From Rhodovulum strictum (GTDB taxonomy: Bacteria; Pseudomonadota; Alphaproteobacteria; Rhodobacterales; Rhodobacteraceae): DNA of 64,000 nt. The notes under the pieces are model-generated. The model was given only the letters and a program-made list of their open reading frames with translations. It did not search any database and was not told the DNA's origin. Of the stretch, positions 9,222 through 17,205 are shown one piece after another. The position numbers and the translations under genes are program-made. The first letter of the stretch is position 1. Each line of letters begins with the position of its first letter. The DNA is taken from positions 22,322 through 86,321 of the forward strand of contig NZ_WJPO01000016.1 in the NCBI RefSeq assembly GCF_009649175.1, given 5' to 3'.

Positions 9222-9833
9222 TTACCGCCCGCCACCGCCGAACAGGCGGCGCAGGATACCCCCGGCGCGGCTGTCCGGATCGTCGATCAGCGGTTCGATC
9301 CGGTTTTCCTTGAAGCGGGCAAACACCGTCCAGAGCCATGCGAAGAACACCCCCAGCGCGGTCAGGAAGGCGATGTTGAACCACGGGATGATGAATTCGT
9401 CCGGGCCCTGGGCCGGACGGACGCCGACGGCGTTGGGATAGATCGACAGATATTCGTTGCGCCAGCCGTAATGGGTGACGACGACCCATTGCGGGTTTTC
9501 CTTGGTCGAGATCAGATCCCGCGCCATGGCCTGAAGGTTCGAGGTATTGACCTTGAAATAGGGCGGCCAGCCCCAGCCGGTATCCTGGTTGCGATAGACC
9601 ATCGGCTTGTCGTTGGGGCGGAAGGTCTCGATGAAATGCACGTCGCGATTGGGCACGCCGCTGGCGGTCCCGGGTGGCGTACCTGCCCAGAAGATCGAGT
9701 TGTCGCCAAAGTCGATCCGGCGCACCTCGGTATTGGTGATCCGCACGATGTCGTGCTGGGGCAGCGTGTAGTGCAGGAAGGAAAAGACCAGCGCGGCGAT
9801 CACCGCAAGGAAGGTCCATTTGACGTAAACCAT
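9222..9833 (-). CDS. DUF1523 family membrane protein
   Basis: The product is about 203 residues, with an N-terminal membrane segment (residues 4-24), a roughly 110-residue extracytoplasmic domain rich in Tyr/Trp/Asn, and a second membrane segment near residues 145-170 (FNIAFLTALGVFFAWLWTVF), ending in a basic cytoplasmic tail. This matches the DUF1523 family, which has no known function. An in-frame GTG at 9836 directly precedes the ATG at 9833; GAGG upstream suits the ATG. The gene lies 7 bases after the 88-aa membrane protein gene, so the pair is likely cotranscribed. It ends 3 bases from the convergent ALDH-like gene. Confidence 0.8.
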   Translation of the reverse strand: MVYVKWTFLAVIAALVFSFLHYTLPQHDIVRITNTEVRRIDFGDNSIFWAGTPPGTASGVPNRDVHFIETFRPNDKPMVYRNQDTGWGWPPYFKVNTSNLQAMARDLISTKENPQWVVVTHYGWRNEYLSIYPNAVGVRPAQGPDEFIIPWFNIAFLTALGVFFAWLWTVFARFKENRIEPLIDDPDSRAGGILRRLFGGGGR

Positions 9834-9840
9834 CACAGCC

Positions 9841-10107
9841 TCACGTGTAATTGACGATGTAGATGATCGTGCAGACCACGATCATCGGAATGACATAGAC
9901 CCCGAGGATCAGCTTGCGCCGAAGCGAGCGATCATAAAGTGCCAGCCCCTTGCGGACAAAGGCATCACGATCGCCCGTGCCGATCCTTTCGTCCCAGTGC
10001 CGCCGCAACTTCCTGCGCCGCTCGGCCCGGGAATAGAGCGAGACGGCGACATACACCACCGTCAGGACGACGAATCCCAGAAGAAGAAAGCGCAGCAGGG
10101 CGAACAT
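9841..10107 (-). CDS. Small membrane protein of unknown function, 88 aa
   Basis: This small gene is real although it is buried in a long spurious frame. An ATG at 10107 is preceded by a good GAGGGAG ribosome binding site. It encodes an N-terminal membrane helix (FALLRFLLLGFVVLTVVYVA), a very basic middle (RAERRRKLRRHW) and a C-terminal membrane helix (LILGVYVIPMIVVCTIIYIV). The two helices with a cytoplasmic-type basic loop suggest an inner-membrane protein. It precedes the DUF1523 gene by 7 bases, which suggests a shared function. I recognise no family. Confidence 0.72.
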   Translation of the reverse strand: MFALLRFLLLGFVVLTVVYVAVSLYSRAERRRKLRRHWDERIGTGDRDAFVRKGLALYDRSLRRKLILGVYVIPMIVVCTIIYIVNYT

Positions 10108-10207
10108 TTCGGCTCCCTCGGGCCGCGGGATATCGGCTACCTTCACTCGCGTTCCGATATAGGCGCATCGGGGGCGGTTTGCACCCCGACCGGACGCCGC
10201 GGCAGGA

Positions 10208-10236
10208 TTGCTGCGGCAATCGGCGCGCGCTAGGCT
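10208..10236 (+). promoter_or_regulatory. Predicted promoter of the M20 gene (leaderless)
   Basis: TTGCTG (10208-10213) and TAGGCT (10231-10236) are separated by exactly 17 bases, like -35 and -10 elements. A start about 7 bases after the -10 would fall at 10243, the A of the ATG, so the transcript would carry no leader. No ribosome binding site is visible before that ATG, which agrees. The same CTAGGCT hexamer context occurs upstream of dnaX (37029-37035) and of the carboxypeptidase gene (14778-14784). Confidence 0.5.
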
Positions 10237-10242
10237 TTCGCG

Positions 10243-11529
10243 ATGGACATGGACCGATGGCAGGGGCTTGAGGCGGCAATCGCCGCGCGACGCGGCGAAC
10301 TTGTGGCGCTGACGCAGGATCTGATCCGCATTCCTACACTGAACCCGCCGGGGCGGAACTATCGCGAGATCTGCGAGTTCCTTGCCGCCCGGCTGGCGGC
10401 AAAAGGGTTTGGCGTCGAGATGATCCGCGCGGTGGGCGCACCCGCCGACAGCGAGGCGCATCCGCGCTGGAACCTGATCGCCCGGCACGAGGGCGCGGAA
10501 CCGGGGGAATGCGTGCATTTCAACGGCCATCACGACGTTGTCGAGGTCGGCCATGGCTGGAGCGTCGATCCCTTCGGCGGCGAGGTTCGGGATGGCCGCG
10601 TCTATGGCCGCGGCGCCTGCGACATGAAGGGGGGACTCGCCGCCGCCGTGATCGCCGCCGAAGCCTTTGTCGAGACCTGCCCGGATTATCGCGGCGCCAT
10701 CGAGATCAGCGCCACGGCGGACGAGGAATCGGGGGGCTATGGCGGTGTCGCCTGGCTGGCCGAACGCGGCTGGTTCGATCCCGACCGGGTCCAGCATGTC
10801 ATCATCCCCGAACCGCTGAACAAGGATCGCATCTGCCTCGGCCATCGCGGCGTCTGGTGGGCCGAGATCGAGACGCAGGGGCGCATCGCCCATGGCTCGA
10901 TGCCCTTCCTGGGCGATTGCGCGGTGCGCCACATGGGGGCGGTGATCGCCGAGATGGAGGAAACGCTGTTCCCGCTGCTGGCCGGCCGCCGAACCGCGAT
11001 GCCGGTGGTACCCGAAGGCGCGCGGTCCTCGACGCTGAACATCAACGCGATCCATGGCGGCGAACCGGAACAGGCGGCCGATTACACCGGCCTGCCCGCG
11101 CCCTGCGTGCCCGACCGCTGCCGCATCGTGATCGACCGGCGCGTGCTGATCGAGGAGGACATTTCCGAGGTCAAGGCCGAGATCGCCGCGCTGATGGAGC
11201 GGGTCAAGGCACGGCGCCCGGGCTTTGCCTACGAGATCCGCGAGCTGTTCGAAGTGGCGCCCACCATGGCCGCGCGCGATGCCCCGGTGGTGACGGCCGT
11301 GGCAGCGGCCATCGAGCAGGTTCTGGGCCGGGCACCGGATTTCGTCGTCTCGCCCGGCACCTATGACCAGAAGCATATCGACCGGATCGGGCGGCTGAAG
11401 AACTGCATCGCCTATGGGCCGGGGGTGCTGGACCTGGCGCATCAGCCCGACGAATGGGTGGGCATCGACGACATGCTGGACAGCGCGCGGGTGATGGCGC
11501 GGGTGCTGGGGATGCTGCTGCTGCGGTAA
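10243..11529 (+). CDS. M20 family metallopeptidase (ArgE/DapE-like deacylase)
   Basis: This is a zinc amidohydrolase of the acetylornithine deacetylase / succinyl-diaminopimelate desuccinylase superfamily, 428 residues. The metal and catalytic residues are visible: His96 and Asp98 (NGHHDVVE), Asp127 (GACDMKGG) and Glu161-Glu162 (TADEESGG). A C-terminal histidine sits in TYDQKHIDRIG. A lid/dimerisation domain lies in the middle (HGSMPF region). True ArgE and DapE have tighter signatures, so the substrate, an N-acyl amino acid or peptide, is open. The gene stands alone, divergent from the small membrane protein gene. An internal ATG at 10249 is an alternative start. Confidence 0.87.
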   Translation: MDMDRWQGLEAAIAARRGELVALTQDLIRIPTLNPPGRNYREICEFLAARLAAKGFGVEMIRAVGAPADSEAHPRWNLIARHEGAEPGECVHFNGHHDVVEVGHGWSVDPFGGEVRDGRVYGRGACDMKGGLAAAVIAAEAFVETCPDYRGAIEISATADEESGGYGGVAWLAERGWFDPDRVQHVIIPEPLNKDRICLGHRGVWWAEIETQGRIAHGSMPFLGDCAVRHMGAVIAEMEETLFPLLAGRRTAMPVVPEGARSSTLNINAIHGGEPEQAADYTGLPAPCVPDRCRIVIDRRVLIEEDISEVKAEIAALMERVKARRPGFAYEIRELFEVAPTMAARDAPVVTAVAAAIEQVLGRAPDFVVSPGTYDQKHIDRIGRLKNCIAYGPGVLDLAHQPDEWVGIDDMLDSARVMARVLGMLLLR

Positions 11530-11550
11530 CGGGTGGCGGATGGGTCGCAA

Positions 11551-11610
11551 GGGGGGCGCTGCCCCCCGTCCTTGCGGACTCCCCCCGGGATATGTGCGGC
11601 CAGAAGAAGG
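11551..11610. repeat. 60-bp intergenic repeat, copy 1
   Basis: A 60-base block that recurs at 45676-45735 with one mismatch (G at 11594 against T at 45719). It begins with a short G-run/C-run palindrome (GGGGGGCGCTGCCCCCC), continues through a CTTGCGGACT core and ends in a CAGAAGAAGG tail. It lies between two convergent genes (M20 gene and SDR gene). It has no coding sense on either strand. It resembles a dispersed extragenic palindromic element and may also help terminate transcription. Confidence 0.85.
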
Positions 11611-11624
11611 AGGGGGGCGGCGCG

Positions 11625-12434
11625 TCAATGCGCCGGGGCGTTCACCGGGTCGAGCAGGGTGCGCCCGCCATCCACCGTCATGATCTGGCCGGTGATGAAC
11701 TGCGCCCCGTCCGAGGCAAGGAACTGCACCGCCTCGGCCAGTTCGGCGGGCTTGGCGATGCGGCCGAGCGGGGTATGCATGCGGATGTCGTCGCGATATT
11801 CGGCATGATCCTTGAGCACACCCTGAAGGCTGGCCGAGAGCACCGAGCCGAAGGCGACCGCGTTCACCCGGATGCGGTGCGGCGCGAGCGCGACGGCCAT
11901 CGAGCGCGTGAGTTGGTCGAGGGCGGCGCAACTGACCGAATAGCCCATCAGGTCGGGATGGGTGCGACGGGCCGCGATCGAGGAAATGTTCACGATCGCC
12001 CCGGCGCAGCCTTCTTCCAGCCCGTCCTCTTCGGCCTGGCGGATCATCCGCCGGGCAACGCATTGGCTGATCCGCAGGCCGGTCATCAGGTTCTGCTGCA
12101 ACAGCGTCTCGACCGCATCCTGATCGGGGTCGAGCGGGTCCGAGGCGATCATCTGGCGGCTGGCATTCACCAGGATGTCGATGCGGTCGTAAGCGTCGAT
12201 GGTGGCCGAGAGCAGGTTCGCGACCGTCAGCCGCTGGCGCAGGTCACCCGCGAAGTAACGCATGCTGCCTTCGGTTTCGGTCTGCTTGCCGCATTCGTCG
12301 ATCAGCCGGGCCTCGTCGATATCGGCGAACATCACCTTGGCGCCGCGATTGACGAAATGCCGCGCGATGGCAAGGCCGACGCCATTGGCCGCGCCGGTCA
12401 CGATGGCGGTCTTGCCAGCGATGGAGAAGGTCAT
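11625..12434 (-). CDS. Short-chain dehydrogenase/reductase with altered catalytic lysine
   Basis: This is an SDR-family oxidoreductase, 269 residues, soluble. The start at 12434 has a CAGGAG site upstream; a longer frame adds 15 residues without support. The Rossmann motif TGAANGVG is at residues 13-20, ILVNAS stands at the NNAG position, and the catalytic serine is in NISS (about 151). Tyr165 is present, but the YxxxK motif reads YSVSC, so Cys169 replaces the lysine that lowers the tyrosine pKa and holds the nicotinamide ribose. The C-terminal motif (TGQIMTVDGG) is normal. It is either an inactive or an unusual SDR. Substrate unknown. It lies 41 bases upstream of the methyltransferase gene. 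Confidence 0.85.
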   Translation of the reverse strand: MTFSIAGKTAIVTGAANGVGLAIARHFVNRGAKVMFADIDEARLIDECGKQTETEGSMRYFAGDLRQRLTVANLLSATIDAYDRIDILVNASRQMIASDPLDPDQDAVETLLQQNLMTGLRISQCVARRMIRQAEEDGLEEGCAGAIVNISSIAARRTHPDLMGYSVSCAALDQLTRSMAVALAPHRIRVNAVAFGSVLSASLQGVLKDHAEYRDDIRMHTPLGRIAKPAELAEAVQFLASDGAQFITGQIMTVDGGRTLLDPVNAPAH

Positions 12435-12475
12435 GCAGCGGAACTCCTGATTCTCGGGCGCCAAACTAGGCGATT

Positions 12476-13486
12476 TCACCGCCCGCCGCGAGCGGGGCGC
12501 CGCGGCCGGTGGCCGTGCAACAGCTTGAAGCCTGCATCGCCGCCGATCTCTTGGGTCTCGACGAACAGCGTGGCAAGGTCGCGTTCATAGGGCAGATGGC
12601 GGTTGGCGACGACGAAGACCTGTCCGTGCGGGGCCAGCAGGCGGGCTGCGGCAGCAAGGAAGGCGCGGCCAAGGCCGGGATCGGCCGCGCGCGCGCTGTG
12701 GAAGGGCGGGTTGGCCAGAACGATGTCGAAGGGCGCATCCCCAGAAAAGGCGGTGGCGTCCGCCCAGTGAAACCGCGCGCGGGGATCGGGCACATTGGCA
12801 CGCGCGCAGGCAAGCGCGGCGTGGTCGGCCTCGATCAGATGCAGTTCGGCGATCTCGGGATGGGCGGCCAGCGCCTCGCCGGCCAGATAGCCCCAGCCGG
12901 CGCCCAGATCGGCCACCCGCCCCTTGAGCCTGGCAGGCAGCGCCGCAAGCAGGAGCGCCGAGCCCCGATCCACCCCGTCGGCCGAGAAGACACCCGGCGC
13001 GGTGCGGTAGCGGCCCGCGACCAGCGGCCCCGCGCCTGGGTGCCAGTCGGCGAAGGCGGCGGGGTCAGCGGTGAACGCGAAGCATTTGCCATGCGCCTTG
13101 GCAAAGGGCGCCGTGACCTCGGCCCCCTGCCCCTTGATCGCCTTGAAGAGGCTGTCGACCCCATCGGTCCTGGCGCCATCCACGATCACCGGTCCGCCCC
13201 CCGTCAGCGCCAGTGCCTCGGCGATCCAGGCGCGGGCCAGCGCCTTGGCGCGCGGCACGACGACCAGGGCGGCCGCGAACGCCCCTTCGGGTGCCACGGT
13301 TACGTCCCAGCCGCGCCGCGCCCAGGCATCGTGATCGGGGGCAAAGCCCTGGACGATCTGCACCCGGTCCCGGGGCAGCGCCGACAGATCCGCCCCTGCG
13401 CCGGGCCCGAACACCAATATCCGGCCGGTTTCGGGCAAGGCGACGGCGCCGCTTTCCAGCGCAAGGGTCAGGCGGCTGTCGGACAT
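12476..13486 (-). CDS. Class I SAM methyltransferase, RsmC-like (16S rRNA m2G1207 type)
   Basis: The 336-residue product has a degenerate N-terminal half and a C-terminal Rossmann methyltransferase domain, as in RsmC/RlmG. The SAM-binding glycine motif (VADLGAGWGYLAGE) lies near residues 190-203, an acidic LIEAD follows, and the catalytic NPPFH is near residue 260, typical of guanine-N2 methyltransferases acting on rRNA. The natural target in this organism is inferred. It is 31 bases downstream of clpS on the same strand and probably cotranscribed with it. Confidence 0.85.
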   Translation of the reverse strand: MSDSRLTLALESGAVALPETGRILVFGPGAGADLSALPRDRVQIVQGFAPDHDAWARRGWDVTVAPEGAFAAALVVVPRAKALARAWIAEALALTGGGPVIVDGARTDGVDSLFKAIKGQGAEVTAPFAKAHGKCFAFTADPAAFADWHPGAGPLVAGRYRTAPGVFSADGVDRGSALLLAALPARLKGRVADLGAGWGYLAGEALAAHPEIAELHLIEADHAALACARANVPDPRARFHWADATAFSGDAPFDIVLANPPFHSARAADPGLGRAFLAAAARLLAPHGQVFVVANRHLPYERDLATLFVETQEIGGDAGFKLLHGHRPRRPARGGR

Positions 13487-13517
13487 CGGGTGCTTTCCGG
13501 GAAGCGGGCGCGCAGCC

Positions 13518-13841
13518 CTATTCCCTTTCCATGGTGCATTGCAGCGGGTGCTGGTGGCGGCGGGCGAAATCCATCACCTGCGCGACCTTGGTCTCGGCCA
13601 CCTCGAAGCTGAACACGCCCACAACCGCGACGCCCTTCTTGTGGACGACCAGCATCAGTTCAAAGGCCTGGGCATGGCTCATCCCGAAGAAGCGTTCCAG
13701 CACATGCACGACGAATTCCATCGGCGTGTAGTCGTCGTTCAGCAGCAGCACCTTGTAAAGCGGCGGGCGCTGGGTCTTGGGGCGCGTCTTGGTGATGACC
13801 CCGGTCTCGCCTTCGGGGTCGTCGCCCTTGTCGGCCATCAT
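13518..13841 (-). CDS. clpS: ATP-dependent Clp protease adaptor ClpS
   Basis: ClpS binds N-degron substrates and hands them to ClpA(P). The core is well preserved: the substrate-pocket stretch [16 protein letters not shown], the helix ending in [18 protein letters not shown], and the C-terminal block [14 protein letters not shown]. About 107 residues, with the usual flexible acidic N-terminus. Two adjacent ATG codons (13841, 13838) and an upstream GTG (13859) are possible starts; none has a clear ribosome binding site, so the N-terminus is uncertain by a few residues. Divergent from the HAD gene. Confidence 0.93.
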   Translation of the reverse strand: MMADKGDDPEGETGVITKTRPKTQRPPLYKVLLLNDDYTPMEFVVHVLERFFGMSHAQAFELMLVVHKKGVAVVGVFSFEVAETKVAQVMDFARRHQHPLQCTMERE

Positions 13842-13961
13842 GCGAGGGTCGGTGGTCACGGCGGCCCGTCTCCGGCAAATCGGGTGGTGTTCGGCTTGGA
13901 CGCCTTTATATATGCGGGTCGGCCTGTCTGAAAAGGGCCGAGCAGGGGGGCCGGGCGCCAG

Positions 13962-14663
13962 ATGTCGCGGACAATCACGACAATCGGTTTCGATGCCGAC
14001 GACACGCTCTGGCAGAACGAGCGGTTCTTCCGCATGACGCAGGAGCGATTCGCCGGGCTGCTGGCCGATTACACCGAGACCGGCCACCTGATGGAACGCC
14101 TGCTGGCGGCCGAAAAGCGCAACCTTGGGCATTACGGATTCGGCATCAAGGGCTTCGTGCTGTCGATGATCGAAACCGCGATCGAGGTGACAGAGGACCG
14201 GGTGCCCGCCTCTGTGATCCGCGAATTGCTGGCGGCAGGCCAGGAGATGCTGCGCCACCCGATCGAGTTGATGCCCGAGGCGCGCGAGGCCGTCGAGGCA
14301 CTGGCGGCCAAGTACCGTATCCTTCTGATTACAAAGGGCGATCTACTGGATCAGGAGCGCAAGCTGGCGCAATCGGGGCTGGGCGATCTGTTCGACGGCG
14401 TCGAGATCGTCTCGGACAAGACCGCGCCGCGTTATGATGCGATCTTTGCCCGCCATGGCGAGGGGGCAAGCCGGGCGGTGATGGTGGGCAACTCGCTGAA
14501 GTCGGACGTGATTCCCGCCATCGAGGCAGGCGCCTGGGGCGTGTTTGTGCCGCATGACCTGACATGGGAGCTGGAACATGCCGAGCCACCGCGCGGCCAT
14601 GCCCGCTTTGCCGAACTGCAACATCTGGGCGAATTGCCCGGCCTGATCGCGGCGCTCGGATAA
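13962..14663 (+). CDS. HAD-superfamily phosphatase (YjjG-like)
   Basis: This is a cytoplasmic haloacid-dehalogenase-fold hydrolase, 233 residues. Motif I has the nucleophile and general acid Asp11 and Asp13 (GFDADDTLW). A helical cap domain follows (about 20-95), then motif II (LLITKGD), motif III lysine (SDKT) and motif IV (GNSLKSD). The pattern fits the subgroup that includes pyrimidine 5'-nucleotidases. The actual substrate cannot be read. It is followed by a hairpin terminator at 14740-14759, so it is probably a single-gene transcript. Confidence 0.85.
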   Translation: MSRTITTIGFDADDTLWQNERFFRMTQERFAGLLADYTETGHLMERLLAAEKRNLGHYGFGIKGFVLSMIETAIEVTEDRVPASVIRELLAAGQEMLRHPIELMPEAREAVEALAAKYRILLITKGDLLDQERKLAQSGLGDLFDGVEIVSDKTAPRYDAIFARHGEGASRAVMVGNSLKSDVIPAIEAGAWGVFVPHDLTWELEHAEPPRGHARFAELQHLGELPGLIAALG

Positions 14664-14739
14664 GCCCGAAAGGCAGGATTTGTTGCCCGGAGGGCCCGCC
14701 ACGCCATATCTCGATTTACCTTTCCTTAACCTTCGAACT

Positions 14740-14759
14740 CCCCGAAAACGGGGTGTTTT
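14740..14759 (+). terminator. Rho-independent terminator after the HAD gene
   Basis: A CCCCG-AAAA-CGGGG stem-loop (14740-14753) is followed directly by TGTTTT. It lies 77 bases after the HAD stop and before the carboxypeptidase gene, whose candidate -10 (CTAGGCT, 14778-14784) sits just beyond it. Confidence 0.72.
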
Positions 14760-14849
14760 CCGTCGCGGCCGGCTGTGCTAGGCTTCGCGAAGAAGCGATC
14801 GCCCACCACAAAAATCCGGGCGACGAGAGGCAGTGAAAAGGCAACAGCC

Positions 14850-16355
14850 GTGCAACGTTCGGGGCAATACGTCCGGCGCGTACTTTTCGTATCGCTCATC
14901 GCGGTTGCGATGGCGTTCGTGACATCCGGGGCGCGCGCCGCGCCCTTCGCGGCGATGGTGATCGACGCGCGGTCGGGCGAGGTTCTGCATGCGCAGAACG
15001 CCGACACGCAGTTGCATCCGGCCTCGCTGACCAAGATGATGACGCTCTACATCGCCTTCGAGGCGGTGCAGAATGGCGAGATCAGTCTGGACGATTATGT
15101 GACCGTCTCGCGCAAGGCCGCGGCCGAGCCTCCCTCCAAGCTGGGGCTGAAGCCCGGCCAGCGAATCCAGTTGCGCCATCTGATCCGCGCAGCGGCGGTC
15201 AAGTCGGCCAATGACGCGGCCACCGCCATCGGCGAGGCGATCGAAGGGTCCGAGGCCGCCTTTGCCCGGCGCATGAACCGCACCGCAAGGTCGCTGGGCA
15301 TGACCCGGACCAATTTCCGCAATGCCCATGGCCTGACGCAAGAGGGGCATCTGTCCACCGCGCGGGACATGACCACGCTGGGGCGCGCGCTGTTCTATCA
15401 CTATCCGCAGTATTACAACATCTTCTCGCGCGAGACGACGGATGCGGGCATCGCGCAGGTGTCGAACACCAACCGCCGCCTGCTGTCCAGCTATCGCGGC
15501 GCCGACGGGATCAAGACCGGCTACACCCGCGCGGCGGGGTTCAACCTTGTCGCATCGGCCGACCGTGGCGGAAAGCGGATCATCGCGACGGTGTTCGGCG
15601 GCGCCTCTCCGGTGGCGCGCAATGCCAAGGTGGCGGAACTGCTCGATCTGGGCTTCCAGCGTTCCCCGACCCGCGTTGCGGTGCGCACGCCGGCCCGCCC
15701 GGTCTATGTCGCCAGCGCCGGGCCAGAGGAAAGCCCGGTGCCTGCGGCCCGCGCTTCGACACAGCTTGCCGCCTCGCCCCGCCCGCCGAAACGGCCGGGC
15801 TTCGAGCCGCCCGCCGCCATCGTGGCCGCCGTCGCCGAAAGCGTCGAGAACGCGCTGGCCTCGGCGCAGGCCGAGATCGCGGCCGCAGCGCGCGCCGAGA
15901 CGGCCCCCGTGCCCAATCCAGCCCCTGCCGCCGATCCGGCCCCCGCGCCTGTCGCAACAGCCGCGGCAGAGCCCGCGCCGCGCCCGGTACCGACCCTGAC
16001 GCCACGCGCCCGGCCCGAGGCGATCATGCCGGCCGCCGCCAATGCAACCACGCCGCCCGCGTCCTCGGCCGACGAGATCGGCCAAGAGGTCGTGACCCGG
16101 CTTTCGTCTTCGGGCGGGCGGATGTGGGGCGTCAATATCGGGCGCTTCGGCTCGCGCCATCAGGCCGAGCGGGTGCTTCTGATCACGGCGCTGCAAGAGA
16201 TCGGAACGCTCGATACCGCGCTGCGCAAGGTCGTGCAAAGCAACCGCGGGTTCGAGGCGAATTTCATCGGCATGACCGAGGAAGAGGCCGCGCTTGCCTG
16301 CCGCAGGCTGCAATCGAACGGCTCCGAATGCACCACGATCGGCCCGCAATCGTGA
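14850..16355 (+). CDS. D-alanyl-D-alanine carboxypeptidase with SPOR domain (DacC/DacF type)
   Basis: This is a low-molecular-mass penicillin-binding protein that trims the terminal D-Ala of peptidoglycan stem peptides in the periplasm. The GTG at 14850 is chosen: AAAAGG lies 8 bases upstream and the product then starts with a normal signal peptide (hydrophobic residues 11-27, cleavage near ARA-AP). An upstream GTG at 14775 adds 25 unsupported residues. The three active-site motifs are SLTK (59-62), SAN (119-121) and KTG (222-224). A Pro/Ala-rich linker (about 290-415) leads to a C-terminal SPOR-like domain (about 425-501) that should bind denuded septal glycan. The stop overlaps the start of the FAH gene by 4 bases. 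Confidence 0.92.
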   Translation: MQRSGQYVRRVLFVSLIAVAMAFVTSGARAAPFAAMVIDARSGEVLHAQNADTQLHPASLTKMMTLYIAFEAVQNGEISLDDYVTVSRKAAAEPPSKLGLKPGQRIQLRHLIRAAAVKSANDAATAIGEAIEGSEAAFARRMNRTARSLGMTRTNFRNAHGLTQEGHLSTARDMTTLGRALFYHYPQYYNIFSRETTDAGIAQVSNTNRRLLSSYRGADGIKTGYTRAAGFNLVASADRGGKRIIATVFGGASPVARNAKVAELLDLGFQRSPTRVAVRTPARPVYVASAGPEESPVPAARASTQLAASPRPPKRPGFEPPAAIVAAVAESVENALASAQAEIAAAARAETAPVPNPAPAADPAPAPVATAAAEPAPRPVPTLTPRARPEAIMPAAANATTPPASSADEIGQEVVTRLSSSGGRMWGVNIGRFGSRHQAERVLLITALQEIGTLDTALRKVVQSNRGFEANFIGMTEEEAALACRRLQSNGSECTTIGPQS

Positions 16356-17038
16356 CGGTCTACGCGATCTACGCCCCGCCCGTGCCCTCGCTGGCGATCG
16401 CGGGGTCCGAGGCACGGTTTCCGGTGCGGCGGATTTTTTGCGTCGGGCGGAACTACGCCGCCCATATCCGCGAAATGGGCAATGACGAGCGCGAGCCGCC
16501 CTTCTTCTTTGCCAAGCCCGCCGATGCCCTGGTCGAGGATGGCGCGACCATCCCCTACCCGCCCGCAACCCGTGACCTGCATCAGGAGGCCGAGCTTGTC
16601 GTTGCTATCGGGCTGGGCGGCGCCGATCTGTCGCCCGAGGCGGCGCTGGCCCATGTCTGGGGCTATGCGCCGGGCAACGACCTGACCCGGCGCGACATGC
16701 AGGCCGAGGCCAAGGCCGCAGGCCGCCCCTGGGACATGGCCAAGGGCTTCGACAATTCGGCAATCTGCGGTGCGCTGGTCCCGGCCGCGCAGATCGGCCA
16801 TCCCGCAACAGGCCGCATCCGCTGCACCGTGAACGGAACGCTCCGGCAGGACGCGGATCTGGCGGACATGATCTGGCCTGTGCCGCAGGTCATCGCCCAT
16901 CTGTCGCGGCTGGTCACCCTTGCCCCGGGCGATCTGATCTATACCGGCACGCCTGCGGGCGTGGGCGCGCTGGGCCCCGGTGATGTCTGCATGGTCGAGA
17001 TCGACGGGATCGGCGCGGTGACGGCGCGCATCGCGTGA
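16352..17038 (+). CDS. Fumarylacetoacetate hydrolase family protein
   Basis: This is a metal-dependent hydrolase/decarboxylase of the FAH fold, 228 residues when started at the GTG at 16352, which forms a GTGA overlap with the carboxypeptidase stop. An ATG at 16328 would add 8 residues. The family core is clear: FCVGRNYAAHIREMG, the metal-binding glutamates in HQEAELVVAIG, Asp in GNDLTRRDMQ, the Lys in DMAKGFDNS, and the C-terminal YTGTPAGVGALGPGD. Homologues include maleylpyruvate/fumarylpyruvate hydrolases and acylpyruvases; the substrate here is unknown. It ends 3 bases from the convergent ccoS. Confidence 0.88.
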   Translation: MTVYAIYAPPVPSLAIAGSEARFPVRRIFCVGRNYAAHIREMGNDEREPPFFFAKPADALVEDGATIPYPPATRDLHQEAELVVAIGLGGADLSPEAALAHVWGYAPGNDLTRRDMQAEAKAAGRPWDMAKGFDNSAICGALVPAAQIGHPATGRIRCTVNGTLRQDADLADMIWPVPQVIAHLSRLVTLAPGDLIYTGTPAGVGALGPGDVCMVEIDGIGAVTARIA

Positions 17039-17041
17039 CGC

Positions 17042-17200
17042 TCAGGGTTTCGGCCGGTCGTCCCAGTCGTCGTTGAGGATGCGCTGCGAGTCGCCTTCGG
17101 GGTCTTCGTACTGGCGATGTTTCAGCGCCCAGAAAAAGGCCGCAAGTCCCAGCCCGCCCAGGAACAGCGCAATCGGGATGAGGAAGGCGAGCACTTCCAT
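17042..17200 (-). CDS. ccoS: cbb3 oxidase maturation protein CcoS (FixS/RdxS)
   Basis: A 52-residue membrane protein needed to insert heme b and copper into CcoN. One N-terminal helix (VLAFLIPIALFLGGLGLAAFFWAL) is followed by an acidic tail with the family pattern QYEDPEGDSQRIL and DDWDDRPKP. The start ATG is at 17200, 5 bases after the ccoI stop. Its size and position as the last gene of ccoGHIS both fit. Confidence 0.93.
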   Translation of the reverse strand: MEVLAFLIPIALFLGGLGLAAFFWALKHRQYEDPEGDSQRILNDDWDDRPKP

Positions 17201-17205
17201 CGCGT

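Noticed and set aside
9841..12063. Open frame of 740 codons on the minus strand
   Set aside because: Only its last 88 codons are a gene; the rest is antisense to the M20 gene and runs through the intergenic repeat.
14712..14732. Possible CtrA box (TTAC-CTTTCC-TTAA)
   Set aside because: Spacing is 6 and not the 7 bases of TTAA-N7-TTAA, and the first half is imperfect.
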